From assembly GCA_009845505.1 (NCBI GenBank), contig VXZL01000553.1:1-8189 (forward strand): DNA of 8,189 bases, given 5' to 3'. The translations under genes were made by a program, and so were the position numbers. The notes under the pieces were generated by a model. It worked only from the letters and a program-made list of their open reading frames with translations. It did no database searches and was not told the DNA's origin. The DNA comes from Candidatus Poribacteria bacterium (lineage in GTDB: Bacteria > Poribacteria > WGA-4E > WGA-3G). Below are positions 1 to 6,829 of the stretch, piece by piece. The first letter of the stretch is position 1, and every line of letters starts with the position of its first letter.

Positions 1-54
1 ACTTAGGATCTATTGGGGTTACGCCTCGTGAGGGTTCAAGTCCCTCCTCGCCCA
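1..54 (+). tRNA. tRNA-Leu(UAG), 3' part only
   Basis: The sequence folds as the 3' half of a class II (long variable arm) tRNA. The anticodon loop is CTTAGGA at 2-8, with U33 at position 3, anticodon TAG at 4-6 and G37 at 7. The 3' anticodon stem is 9-13. The variable arm pairs GGGG (15-18) with CCTC (24-27) around TTACG. The T arm is GAGGG (30-34), loop TTCAAGT (35-41), CCCTC (42-46). The 3' acceptor strand is CTCGCCC (47-53) with discriminator A at 54. CCA is not encoded, because TAG follows. The long variable arm and the UAG anticodon indicate leucine. The 5' half lies outside the window. A tRNA-Leu just upstream of tig is also seen in other bacteria. Confidence 0.9.
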
Positions 55-108
55 TAGTCGCAGATTTTTAGTCAGTGATTTAAAGTATCCGGGCTTTAAG
101 GGCTCGGC

Positions 109-1428
109 ATGAGGACAAAAGACTTGAAAGTTCAAACTGAAAGGTTAGATGCCACGCGAGTTCGTCTCAATATAGAGGTTCCTTCTGAAGATGTTAACAC
201 GGCGTTGGCTGAAACTTATGAGACGCTGCGGTCACAAGTCTCTATTCCCGGTTTTCGCAAAGGGCGCGTCCCTGTAGCTATCCTTAAATCTCGATTTCCC
301 GAATACGTTAGTAGTGAAGCTGTCCGGTATCTCATCGTACCTGCTTACGAAGATGCGGTTGATAGAGAAAGACTCAATCCGCTTTCACAGCCTATTTTTG
401 AGCCACCACTCAATGAATTGCAAGTTAAAGAAAACCAACCGCTCGCGTTTTCAGCGACTGTTGACACCCGACCCAGTATCCATCTCCCAAATTACGACGA
501 ACTCGAGACCGATAAAAACCCCGTTGATGTGCCTCGTGAAGATGTTGATGCCTATATTACACGATTACAAGCCCAATCTGCTACTTACGAACCACTTGAG
601 GTTGAACGATCAGTGGAAGAAAAAGACTGTGTACGTATAGATTGGGAATGCTTACTTGACGGTGAGCGTGTTGACCCTGAATCGCGACAAGATGTTGATA
701 TAGAACTCGGTGTCGGTGCGATACACGAAAAACTTGAGCAGGCGTTGCTTGGTATGCAAATCGGGGATACAAAATCTGTGGATATTGGGTTTCCGCAAGA
801 ACACAGCAACCCAGAACTTGCAGGAAAGTCTGCCCACTATGAAATTGCACTGCATGCTATCACGCAGAAACATCTTCCCGATTTAGGTGATGAGTTTGCG
901 AAGGATTTGGGGTATGAAAGTTACTCTCAACTCTATGGATTAATATGGAACAATCTTGTTGAGGAGGAGACCAGTATACACGTTGATAAGCAGAAAGCGG
1001 AGTTACTGACGCAACTCATTGAAAAGACCGATATCGCTATTCCTGAACCTTTAGTGGATCAGTATGTGCAACAAACACTTCAGAACCTCCAACGACAGTT
1101 GCAAAATGAACATAGAACGCCCGAAGAGGCTGGAATTGACATGGAAACACTCCCTGAGGAATTGCGGAGGGATGTCATTCAGCAAACGAAGCAGTCATGG
1201 ATTTTTGAGACTATCGCTGAGAAAGAAGGCATCTTCGTATCCGATGATGAACTGGAATACGAGATTCGGCGCGCCGCTGAGCAACAAAATCGGGACGCTC
1301 AAAAATATGCTGCGCTTCTCAAATCAAGCAATCGATTGGAGGATTTCCGAGGGCAGTTACAACACGAAAAAATCTATCAGTTCCTAATTCAGCGTGCCTC
1401 CGCCAAACAGTCGCTTATCATTACCTAA
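109..1428 (+). CDS. tig: Trigger factor, ribosome-associated chaperone
   Basis: Trigger factor binds ribosomal protein L23 at the exit tunnel and shelters nascent chains. The three-domain layout is visible. The ribosome-binding domain (about 6-140) carries the signature GFRKGRVP at residues 48-55. An FKBP-type prolyl isomerase domain lies at about 165-250, and a helical C-terminal chaperone domain at about 260-439. The length of 439 residues is usual for the family. The start is uncertain. ATG at 109 has no Shine-Dalgarno, while an in-frame TTG at 124 has GAGG (111-114) 9 bases upstream. The TTG start would give an N terminus beginning KVQTERL, much closer to the usual family start. It is the first gene of the proteostasis cluster and ends 49 bases before clpP. 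Family identity is certain from the sequence; the first five codons are doubtful. Confidence 0.96.
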   Translation: MRTKDLKVQTERLDATRVRLNIEVPSEDVNTALAETYETLRSQVSIPGFRKGRVPVAILKSRFPEYVSSEAVRYLIVPAYEDAVDRERLNPLSQPIFEPPLNELQVKENQPLAFSATVDTRPSIHLPNYDELETDKNPVDVPREDVDAYITRLQAQSATYEPLEVERSVEEKDCVRIDWECLLDGERVDPESRQDVDIELGVGAIHEKLEQALLGMQIGDTKSVDIGFPQEHSNPELAGKSAHYEIALHAITQKHLPDLGDEFAKDLGYESYSQLYGLIWNNLVEEETSIHVDKQKAELLTQLIEKTDIAIPEPLVDQYVQQTLQNLQRQLQNEHRTPEEAGIDMETLPEELRRDVIQQTKQSWIFETIAEKEGIFVSDDELEYEIRRAAEQQNRDAQKYAALLKSSNRLEDFRGQLQHEKIYQFLIQRASAKQSLIIT

Positions 1429-1433
1429 GGAAT

Positions 1434-1475
1434 AGTTATCAGTTATCGGTGATTGGTAGTTAGTGGTTAGTTAAA
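1434..1475 (+). repeat. Degenerate 7-bp tandem array between tig and clpP
   Basis: Six consecutive 7-mers can be read: AGTTATC (1434), AGTTATC (1441), GGTGATT (1448), GGTAGTT (1455), AGTGGTT (1462) and AGTTAAA (1469). The array begins 5 bases after the tig stop and ends 2 bases before the clpP start. It therefore fills the place where a ribosome-binding site would normally lie. It belongs to the same family as the arrays at 3746-3773, 6350-6370 and 6434-6468 and the one inside pdxA. Confidence 0.75.
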
Positions 1476-1477
1476 AT

Positions 1478-2077
1478 ATGAATTTGATACCTGTCGTTGT
1501 TGAACAGACAAGCCGAGGCGAACGCTCTTATGATATTTATTCTCGCCTGCTTGAAGACCGTATTATCATGATTGGGACACCGATTGATGATGATGCCGTC
1601 GCAAACATCGTAACCGCACAGATGCTTTTCCTCGAGGGAAAGGATCCTGATGCCGACATTGTACTCTATATTAACACGCCGGGTGGTTCTGTTTCTGCCG
1701 GTTTGGCAATCTACGATACAATGCAGTACATCAAAGCAGATGTACAAACTTGGTGTCTGGGGAGAGCCTATAGTATGGGGGCTATCTTGCTCGCTGCGGG
1801 TGCGCCGGGCAAACGCTACGCGCTACCACATGCAAAAGCACTCATTCACCAACCCATGGCAAGTGGTATTGGCGGACAAGCCTCCGACATTAGTATCCAT
1901 GCAAACGAAATTTTACAAGAGCGCGATCGGCTTTATACAATTTTAGCGCAACATACTGGTCAAGCTGTTGAGAAAATCGCTACCGATGCCGACAGAGATT
2001 TTTATATGACTGCCGGACAGGCACTTGAATACGGTTTGGTCGACCAAGTTGTTTCCCAACGTGCTACAGAGTCGTAG
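1478..2077 (+). CDS. clpP: ATP-dependent Clp protease, proteolytic subunit
   Basis: ClpP is the serine peptidase that forms the barrel-shaped degradation chamber fed by ClpX. At 199 residues it has the normal length. The N terminus, starting at the conserved [22 protein letters not shown] stretch, has essentially no propeptide. The catalytic triad is visible: Ser99 in AYSMGA, His124 in LIHQP, and Asp174 in DRDF. The oxyanion-hole glycines are in NTPGGS. The residues before the nucleophile read GRAYSMGA where most ClpPs have GQAASMGA, a mild departure next to the active site. No Shine-Dalgarno is visible, because the upstream bases are the 7-mer array. clpX follows after 152 bases. This start is supported by the match to the conserved N terminus. 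Confidence 0.98.
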   Translation: MNLIPVVVEQTSRGERSYDIYSRLLEDRIIMIGTPIDDDAVANIVTAQMLFLEGKDPDADIVLYINTPGGSVSAGLAIYDTMQYIKADVQTWCLGRAYSMGAILLAAGAPGKRYALPHAKALIHQPMASGIGGQASDISIHANEILQERDRLYTILAQHTGQAVEKIATDADRDFYMTAGQALEYGLVDQVVSQRATES

Positions 2078-2110
2078 AAAGTTTGCCAGTTGAAAGTGTT
2101 CTAAAGTCCG

Positions 2111-2140
2111 TAAAGTTGTATGTGTGTCCCAACAACTTTA
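2111..2140 (+). other. 9-bp inverted repeat (hairpin) in the clpP-clpX spacer
   Basis: TAAAGTTGT (2111-2119) and ACAACTTTA (2132-2140) are perfect reverse complements separated by 12 bases. The stem is AT-rich and is not followed by a run of T, so it does not look like an intrinsic terminator. It could be an RNA processing site or a protein-binding site. No function can be read from the sequence. Confidence 0.5.
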
Positions 2141-2182
2141 GTTCACCTTAACCATACTTTAGTACATTTCTTCTTGTCTGAC

Positions 2183-2208
2183 TGTTGAAAGCGCAGCGAC
2201 CTGATGGC
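2183..2208 (-). repeat. Dispersed repeat, copy 1 (inverted relative to 6365-6390)
   Basis: This 26-bp stretch upstream of clpX matches the reverse complement of 6365-6390, downstream of lon, at 22 of 26 positions. The longest identical block is GCAGCGACCTGA. Both copies lie in spacers, and the two are in opposite orientation. It looks like a fragment of a multi-copy intergenic element. Confidence 0.55.
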
Positions 2209-2210
2209 TC

Positions 2211-2229
2211 ATAGAGAGGAGAACTCTAT
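2211..2229 (+). promoter_or_regulatory. clpX ribosome-binding site in a hairpin loop
   Basis: ATAGAG (2211-2216) pairs perfectly with CTCTAT (2224-2229), leaving a 7-base loop AGGAGAA (2217-2223) that is the Shine-Dalgarno. The stem ends directly against the ATG at 2230. The GGAG-to-ATG spacing is 8 bases. The stem is AT-rich and weak, so the site is probably exposed rather than hidden. Confidence 0.6.
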
Positions 2230-3744
2230 ATGTCACAATCCATCCAGCGTGAGTTATTCTGTTCTTTCTGCCAACGCGATAGTACACAAGTTCGTCGCCT
2301 CCTTCAAGGCAGGGAAGCGAATATTTGCGTTGAATGTATTGTCCGGTTATCTGCATCCACTGCGGAAGAGGCTTCCTGTGCCTTTTGTAGACGCGATAAT
2401 ACCCAAGTTGAAAGGCTCTTTAATGGGCTTGAGGCAGATATCTGTGAGAAATGTCTTGCTGAGTGTATTACTGTCTGTAACGACATTCTCGCCCATCAAA
2501 ATCCAGATGGCAGTTTTGATGTCTCGATGGAAAAAGATCAGCAGGAACACCACGGAGTGGGTCGCGAGCAGCAGAGACGGGCAAGAAGACAGAGCAGTGG
2601 ACGGCGCGAAGCAGACACTGAAAGCGCAACTCGCCCCCAAGCACAGGATCAACAAGAAACACTCTCAAAACCGCCTTCACCCGAAGAAATAAAAGCAAAA
2701 CTTGATGAATATGTAATAGGTCAAGAGCAAGCGAAAAAAAGTTTATCTGTTGCTGTTTATAATCACTATAAACGTCTACACCACGGCGAAACGACAGATG
2801 AAGTTGAATTAGATAAAAGCAATATCTTGCTCATAGGTCCAACAGGTACAGGAAAAACGCTACTCGCCCAGACGCTCGCTAAGGTTTTAGATGTACCGTT
2901 TGCTATTACTGATGCAACAACGTTGACTGAAGCCGGTTATGTTGGTGAAGACGTTGAGAATATCATCCTGAAATTGGTCCAAGCGGCGGATGGTGATGTC
3001 GCACGCGCCGAAACTGGCATCATTTATATTGATGAAATTGATAAAATTACGCGTAAATCCGAGAACCCTTCAATTACTCGTGATGTTTCTGGTGAAGGCG
3101 TTCAGCAGGCATTGCTTAAGATTCTTGAAGGCACAACAGCAAATGTCCCACCACGCGGGGGGCGGAAGCATCCACACCAAGAGATGATTGAGGTGAATAC
3201 CAATAGGGTCTTGTTTATCTGCGGCGGGACTTTTATTGGCGTCGAAAAGGCGGTTAAAGATAGACTTGGCAAACAGAGTATCGGCTTCGGGACTGCTATA
3301 CAATCCAAGGATCAGACCAAAATTCATGAGCTTCTTGCACAGGTGACACCCAAAGATCTCATCAAATACGGCTTTATACCGGAGTTGATTGGTCGGCTCC
3401 CGATTGTTACAACCCTCCACGAGTTGGATGCTCCAGCATTAATTCGCATTCTTACTGAGCCGAAAAACGCGCTCGTCAAACAATATCGTCAGCTTTTAGT
3501 TTACGAGGATGTGGAGTTCCACGTAACCGATGCGGCGTTAACTGCTATCGCTGATGAAGTGATTGAACGCGAGACAGGGGCGCGCGGATTAAGAGCCGTT
3601 TTTGAAAAAATTATGCTTGATACGCTCTATCACCTCCCTTCACTTGAAGATGTTGAAGCCTGTCATATTACTGAAGACTCTGTCCGTAACCATGAGCCAC
3701 CGCAACTTATCTACAGAAAATCCGAAGAACTTAAAACTGCTTAA
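2230..3744 (+). CDS. clpX: ClpX unfoldase with two tandem zinc-binding domains
   Basis: ClpX is the AAA+ ring that recognises tagged substrates and threads them into ClpP. At 504 residues it is longer than the usual roughly 420. The N terminus holds two copies of the four-cysteine zinc-binding domain: C11/C14/C33/C36 and C50/C53/C72/C75. Both have CxxC-18-CxxC spacing and they are 39 residues apart. The second resembles canonical ClpX more closely ([12 protein letters not shown]). A charged, Gln/Arg/Glu-rich linker (about 90-147) precedes the AAA+ core, which opens with [17 protein letters not shown]. The core has Walker A GPTGTGKT (203-210), pore loop GYVG (236-239), Walker B with D268/E269, the ClpP-docking IGF loop (351-353), and sensor 2 GARGLR (450-455). 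All catalytic elements are intact. The start is set by the strong Shine-Dalgarno at 2217-2221. The partner gene clpP lies directly upstream. Confidence 0.98.
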   Translation: MSQSIQRELFCSFCQRDSTQVRRLLQGREANICVECIVRLSASTAEEASCAFCRRDNTQVERLFNGLEADICEKCLAECITVCNDILAHQNPDGSFDVSMEKDQQEHHGVGREQQRRARRQSSGRREADTESATRPQAQDQQETLSKPPSPEEIKAKLDEYVIGQEQAKKSLSVAVYNHYKRLHHGETTDEVELDKSNILLIGPTGTGKTLLAQTLAKVLDVPFAITDATTLTEAGYVGEDVENIILKLVQAADGDVARAETGIIYIDEIDKITRKSENPSITRDVSGEGVQQALLKILEGTTANVPPRGGRKHPHQEMIEVNTNRVLFICGGTFIGVEKAVKDRLGKQSIGFGTAIQSKDQTKIHELLAQVTPKDLIKYGFIPELIGRLPIVTTLHELDAPALIRILTEPKNALVKQYRQLLVYEDVEFHVTDAALTAIADEVIERETGARGLRAVFEKIMLDTLYHLPSLEDVEACHITEDSVRNHEPPQLIYRKSEELKTA

Positions 3745-3745
3745 G

Positions 3746-3773
3746 GGTTATTGGTCTTCGGTTATCGGTTTTC
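3746..3773 (+). repeat. Degenerate 7-bp tandem array after clpX
   Basis: Four 7-mers are visible: GGTTATT (3746), GGTCTTC (3753), GGTTATC (3760) and GGTTTTC (3767). A further GG follows. The array begins one base after the clpX stop codon. It faces an inverted, shorter array at 3873-3893, so the spacer has inverted ends like a small non-coding element. Confidence 0.7.
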
Positions 3774-3825
3774 GGACGAGAGATTTTTGTGGCAAGTAAA
3801 ACGTTCGCAACCACTACAACGCGCT

Positions 3826-3858
3826 AACCGACAACTCGGTTCATGCCACACGGCATGA
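3826..3858 (+). other. Two abutting hairpins in the clpX-lon spacer
   Basis: AACCGA (3826-3831) pairs with TCGGTT (3836-3841) around CAAC. TCATGCC (3841-3847) pairs with GGCATGA (3852-3858) around ACAC. The two stems share base 3841. No T-run follows, so this is not a clear intrinsic terminator. The hairpins form the core between the two facing 7-mer arrays. Confidence 0.5.
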
Positions 3859-3872
3859 ATACCGTTGATTTC

Positions 3873-3893
3873 AACTGGGAACTGATAACCAAA
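3873..3893 (-). repeat. Short inverted 7-bp array before lon
   Basis: AACTGGG (3873), AACTGAT (3880) and AACCAAA (3887) can be read as 7-mers. On the minus strand they contain GGTTATCAGTT, which matches the array type at 1434-1475 and 3760-3773. It forms the right-hand, inverted end of the clpX-lon spacer element, and the lon Shine-Dalgarno begins right at its edge. Confidence 0.5.
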
Positions 3894-3897
3894 GAGG
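3894..3897 (+). promoter_or_regulatory. lon Shine-Dalgarno
   Basis: GAGG lies 9 bases before the ATG at 3907 and supports that start. It directly follows the inverted 7-mer array. Confidence 0.65.
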
Positions 3898-3906
3898 ATA
3901 AAAATC

Positions 3907-6348
3907 ATGAACTCGACAGCAACAAAAGAATATGAAACGGTAAGTTTACCCGTTATCTATTTGCCTCCGGATTTTGACGCTATTTTTCCGAGAACGAAAT
4001 CTGTTTTGAATGTCGCGCGTAAAATGGGAGTTGCAGCAACCCATGCAGCCCTGCGTTTAAAGCGGCATATACTCCTCCTCCATCAAAAAGTGGAGTTGGA
4101 CGAGGGAGAAGAAGCAACCCCCGAACATCTCCATGCGATTGGTGCTGTCGCGAATATTATTGAGTCTTATGAACCCGGCGATGGTACTATCCGTATCGCT
4201 ATTGCAGCCGAGCAGCGCGCAATTGTTCTCCGCTATACCAAAACTGATGACTTTTTGAGAGCGGATGTCCAGATTGTTCATGAAGAGATAGGTTTGGCAG
4301 ATGCTGCCGAACCTCTTATGAAAGAAGCTAAGAAACTTTTCAGTAATTACGCAAAAGTCCGACAAAAAGACCAAGGACAAGGCTCACAATCCCACGTCTT
4401 GACCTCCGAAGAAGTCAAACGGGCTATTACAGAACAGGAAGAACCCGGACACCTTGCTGATACGATCGCTGGACTTCTCAACCTCACACCCGCGGAGCGT
4501 CAAGCCATTATTGATGAACTCAATCCTATTAAACGACTGCAACTCGTTATCCAATTCTTAAAGGAAGCATCAGAGCGAAACGAGTTACGCGACGACATTC
4601 ACAATCAGGTCCGGGAATCCATTCAGAAAACACATCGTGAATTTTACCTGCAGGAGCAGATGAAGGTTATCCAGAAGGAACTCGGTCGCGATGACATCGC
4701 CGAGGTTGATGAACTTCGGGAGCAGGTGAAAAACGCCGGAATGTCCGAAGAAGCTGAAGAAAAAGCACTCAAGGAACTGGATCGGCTTGCACAGATTCCA
4801 CCTCAATCTGCTGAATCTGGGGTTATCCGCACTTATGTCGATTGGATACTCGCGTTGCCTTGGAAAGAAAGCACTGAACATCAAATCCATCTTCCTGAAG
4901 CTGAACGTATCCTTGATGAGGACCATTACGGCTTGGAGAAACCCAAGGAGAATGTGCTTGAGTACCTTGCTGTTTTGCAACTCGTCAAACATCTGAAAGG
5001 ACCGATTATCTGTCTCGTCGGTCCCCCAGGCGTTGGAAAAACCTCGCTCGGTAAGTCGGTCGCTCGTGCCACAGGTAGGAAATTCGTTAGGATGTCGCTC
5101 GGTGGTGTTCGCGATGAAGCCGAAATTCGTGGGCATAGACGCACCTATATCGGCGCAATTCCCGGTCGAATTATCCAAGGACTCCGGGATGTCAAGTCAA
5201 AAAATCCGCTGTTTCTGCTCGATGAGATTGATAAACTGAGTTCAGATTTTCGAGGGGATCCGGCATCGGCACTCCTTGAAGTCCTTGATCCCGAACAGAA
5301 TGCAACTTTCCGGGATCACTACATGGATATCGCATTTGATCTTTCTGATGTGATGTTTATCACAACGGCGAATACCCGTGTCACCATTCCACCGGCACTC
5401 GAAGACCGGATGGAAATCATTGAATTGCCGGGGTACACTGATTTTGAGAAGCATAAAATCGCTACCTTTACACCGAATGGACTTATTCCGAAGCAGCTTG
5501 AACGTCATGGTCTTTCATCTGAGAATATCACCTTCACAGATGAAGCCATCTTTGAGATGATTCACAAATACACGCGCGAAGCTGGGGTGCGAAGTCTTGA
5601 ACGAACGATTACGACTGTCATGCGAAAGATAGCGAAGGAAATGGTCACTGAAGAAAAACCTGACTTCAATATTGAGATAACGCCAGTGAATTTGAGTGAT
5701 TATCTCGGTCCGGCGAAATGGACACGCACAAAGGCTGAGGAGAGTGATGAGGTCGGTGTCGCTACAGGAATGGTGTGGACCCAAATTGGTGGAGATATCG
5801 TCTCTGTTGAGGCAACAACCATGCCCGGCGAAGGTAAACTCAGTATGACTGGACAACTTCAGGAAGTGATGCGTGAGTCAGTCCAGGCGGCTGTCGCCTA
5901 CATTCGATCGCGTGCGGAATCTTTTGGAATCTCTAAAGACCAGTTTGAGAAGCACGATATTCACATTCACATTCCAGAAGGGGCTGTCCCGAAAGATGGT
6001 CCCTCAGCAGGTATCACTGTCGCTACGGCGATACTTTCTGCCTTGACAGGAAAATCTGTCCGAAAAGATGTCGCTATGACTGGCGAGATTACACTCCGGG
6101 GTCGGGTGCTGCCGATCGGTGGCTTGAAGGAGAAGGCACTCGCTGCCTATCGCAATGGTATTTTTGACATCATCATCCCCAGCGATAATGAAAAAGATGA
6201 GGTTGACATTCCAACTGAAATTCGGGAGGGTATCCGTTTTCACAAGGTCAACGATATGATACAGGTGCTGGAACAAGCACTCAGAGAGCCGATGGTGGAA
6301 ACCGAAGTTCCCGTAGAGATGCCGGTTCCCTCCCAACCCTCTGTGTAA
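3907..6348 (+). CDS. lon: ATP-dependent protease Lon (LonA type)
   Basis: Lon is a cytoplasmic hexameric AAA+ protease that removes misfolded proteins and short-lived regulators. At 813 residues it has full LonA length. The order is an N-terminal substrate domain (about 12-215), a coiled helical segment (about 220-330), the AAA+ module, then the peptidase domain (about 600-795). Walker A is GPPGVGKT (372-379) and Walker B includes D439/E440. The catalytic dyad is Ser700 in PKDGPSAG and Lys743 in GGLKEK. The extreme N terminus is divergent. The family's usual PLRD...FPGM...PLFVGR block is represented only by a collinear stretch at 14-49 that keeps LP and FP. The rest of the protein is conventional. 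The start is supported by GAGG at 3894. The gene lies 162 bases after clpX, and lon commonly follows clpX. Confidence 0.98.
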   Translation: MNSTATKEYETVSLPVIYLPPDFDAIFPRTKSVLNVARKMGVAATHAALRLKRHILLLHQKVELDEGEEATPEHLHAIGAVANIIESYEPGDGTIRIAIAAEQRAIVLRYTKTDDFLRADVQIVHEEIGLADAAEPLMKEAKKLFSNYAKVRQKDQGQGSQSHVLTSEEVKRAITEQEEPGHLADTIAGLLNLTPAERQAIIDELNPIKRLQLVIQFLKEASERNELRDDIHNQVRESIQKTHREFYLQEQMKVIQKELGRDDIAEVDELREQVKNAGMSEEAEEKALKELDRLAQIPPQSAESGVIRTYVDWILALPWKESTEHQIHLPEAERILDEDHYGLEKPKENVLEYLAVLQLVKHLKGPIICLVGPPGVGKTSLGKSVARATGRKFVRMSLGGVRDEAEIRGHRRTYIGAIPGRIIQGLRDVKSKNPLFLLDEIDKLSSDFRGDPASALLEVLDPEQNATFRDHYMDIAFDLSDVMFITTANTRVTIPPALEDRMEIIELPGYTDFEKHKIATFTPNGLIPKQLERHGLSSENITFTDEAIFEMIHKYTREAGVRSLERTITTVMRKIAKEMVTEEKPDFNIEITPVNLSDYLGPAKWTRTKAEESDEVGVATGMVWTQIGGDIVSVEATTMPGEGKLSMTGQLQEVMRESVQAAVAYIRSRAESFGISKDQFEKHDIHIHIPEGAVPKDGPSAGITVATAILSALTGKSVRKDVAMTGEITLRGRVLPIGGLKEKALAAYRNGIFDIIIPSDNEKDEVDIPTEIREGIRFHKVNDMIQVLEQALREPMVETEVPVEMPVPSQPSV

Positions 6349-6349
6349 T

Positions 6350-6370
6350 AGCGGATAGCGGTTAGCAGTC
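6350..6370 (+). repeat. Degenerate 7-bp tandem array after lon
   Basis: AGCGGAT (6350), AGCGGTT (6357) and AGCAGTC (6364) form three 7-mers beginning one base after the lon stop. They face the inverted array at 6434-6468. The composition is more GC-rich than at the tig and clpX arrays, but the 7-base period and the position at a gene boundary are the same. Confidence 0.65.
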
Positions 6371-6390
6371 AGGTCGCTGCACTTTCAGCA
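6365..6390 (+). repeat. Dispersed repeat, copy 2
   Basis: The reverse complement of this 26-bp stretch matches 2183-2208 upstream of clpX at 22 of 26 positions. It begins inside the last 7-mer of the post-lon array, which ties the dispersed repeat and the 7-mer arrays into one composite element. Confidence 0.55.
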
Positions 6391-6398
6391 TTGTCCCG

Positions 6399-6422
6399 CA
6401 AGTCCACACGCGACTTGTGTGG
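6399..6422 (+). other. Overlapping alternative hairpins in the lon-rqcP spacer
   Basis: CCACAC (6404-6409) pairs with GTGTGG (6417-6422) around a 7-base loop. CAAGT (6399-6403) can instead pair with ACTTG (6413-6417). The two stems exclude each other. TGTGGCAAG at 6418-6426 also occurs in the clpX-lon spacer at 3788-3796, so the two spacers appear to share an element core. No T-run indicates a terminator. Confidence 0.45.
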
Positions 6423-6433
6423 CAAGGTTTCTT

Positions 6434-6468
6434 GTGCTGAGCACTGACGGCTGATGGCTGACGGCGAT
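6434..6468 (-). repeat. Inverted 7-bp tandem array before rqcP
   Basis: Five 7-mers can be read: GTGCTGA (6434), GCACTGA (6441), CGGCTGA (6448), TGGCTGA (6455) and CGGCGAT (6462). It ends 7 bases before the rqcP start. CGGCTGA differs by one base from the CCGCTGA unit found inside pdxA. The orientation is opposite to the array just after lon, so the two bracket the spacer. Confidence 0.7.
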
Positions 6469-6475
6469 AAAAAAC

Positions 6476-6760
6476 ATGCGATTAGACAAATTTCTACAGA
6501 TCAGCCGCCTTGTGAAACGGCGAACGATTGCCAATACGCTCTGTAGCAGAGGTGCTGTGAGTGTCAATGGACACGTCGCAAAAGCCGGGAAGGTGCTCGC
6601 TGTTGGAGATGTAATCCGATTGCCTGTCGCTGTATCTGTTACTGCAGAGGCGCATCTGGATGAAGAAGCTGCCGACCCTGCGTATGAGGTCCTTGAGTTA
6701 CCATCAGGGAATGTCTCACGCGCCCGTGCTACAACACTCTATCGCCAAATAAATCCGTAG
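6476..6760 (+). CDS. rqcP: S4-domain RNA-binding protein, RqcP (YabO) type
   Basis: RqcP is a small S4-domain protein that binds the 50S subunit carrying a stalled nascent chain. It helps RqcH add C-terminal alanine tails during ribosome quality control. The S4 fold covers about residues 1-60, with the family opening MRLDKFLQISRLVKRRTIA followed by the RGAVSVNGHVAKAGKVLAVGDVI stretch. At 94 residues it is close to the usual 85-95. An acidic C-terminal tail with LHDE-poor, ordinary composition follows. No Shine-Dalgarno is visible, as a 7-mer array and an A-run precede the ATG. The alternative is the related heat-shock protein Hsp15 (HslR), which is longer and more basic at its C terminus; the short length favours RqcP. 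It lies between lon and pdxA, 128 bases after lon. The family is sure and the RqcP subgroup is likely. Confidence 0.85.
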   Translation: MRLDKFLQISRLVKRRTIANTLCSRGAVSVNGHVAKAGKVLAVGDVIRLPVAVSVTAEAHLDEEAADPAYEVLELPSGNVSRARATTLYRQINP

Positions 6761-6766
6761 CCTCCA

Positions 6767-6829
6767 TCTCTTGATCGAGGCCCGGGTCCCCGCCCGTTAC
6801 AGGGGAGGGTATCTTACTTGATCAAGGGA
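6767..6829 (+). promoter_or_regulatory. Inverted repeat overlapping the pdxA ribosome-binding site
   Basis: Bases 6767-6776 (TCTCTTGATC) can pair with 6820-6829 (GATCAAGGGA) as ten base pairs, one of them a T-G wobble. The right arm contains most of the pdxA Shine-Dalgarno (GGGAGAG, 6826-6832). An inner stem pairs TCCCC (6787-6791) with GGGGA (6802-6806). If the outer stem forms in the RNA it would hide the ribosome-binding site. The arrangement also resembles a small palindromic intergenic element, so regulation is an inference. Confidence 0.5.

Noticed and set aside
1..54. tRNA-Ser(GGA) instead of tRNA-Leu
   Set aside because: Reading GGA as the anticodon would put A at position 33, which should be U. 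The UAG reading gives U33 and a purine at 37.
1434..1475. A CRISPR array or iteron-type replication origin
   Set aside because: The 7-mers are contiguous, degenerate and few, with no spacers, cas genes, DnaA boxes or initiator gene nearby.
2111..2140. Intrinsic terminator after clpP
   Set aside because: The stem is AT-rich with a 12-base loop and has no T-run on its 3' side.
2204..2692. A 162-codon + strand frame overlapping the start of clpX
   Set aside because: The clpX frame carries paired zinc-finger cysteines and joins smoothly to the AAA+ core. The other frame has no recognisable domain.
4585..5178. A 197-codon open frame on the minus strand across lon
   Set aside because: It overlaps the Lon ATPase region including Walker A. 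It is a chance open frame opposite conserved coding sequence.
1429..6475. An insertion sequence or phage gene associated with the repeats
   Set aside because: No transposase, integrase or recombinase motif occurs in any frame of the spacers. Any mobility would have to be supplied from elsewhere.
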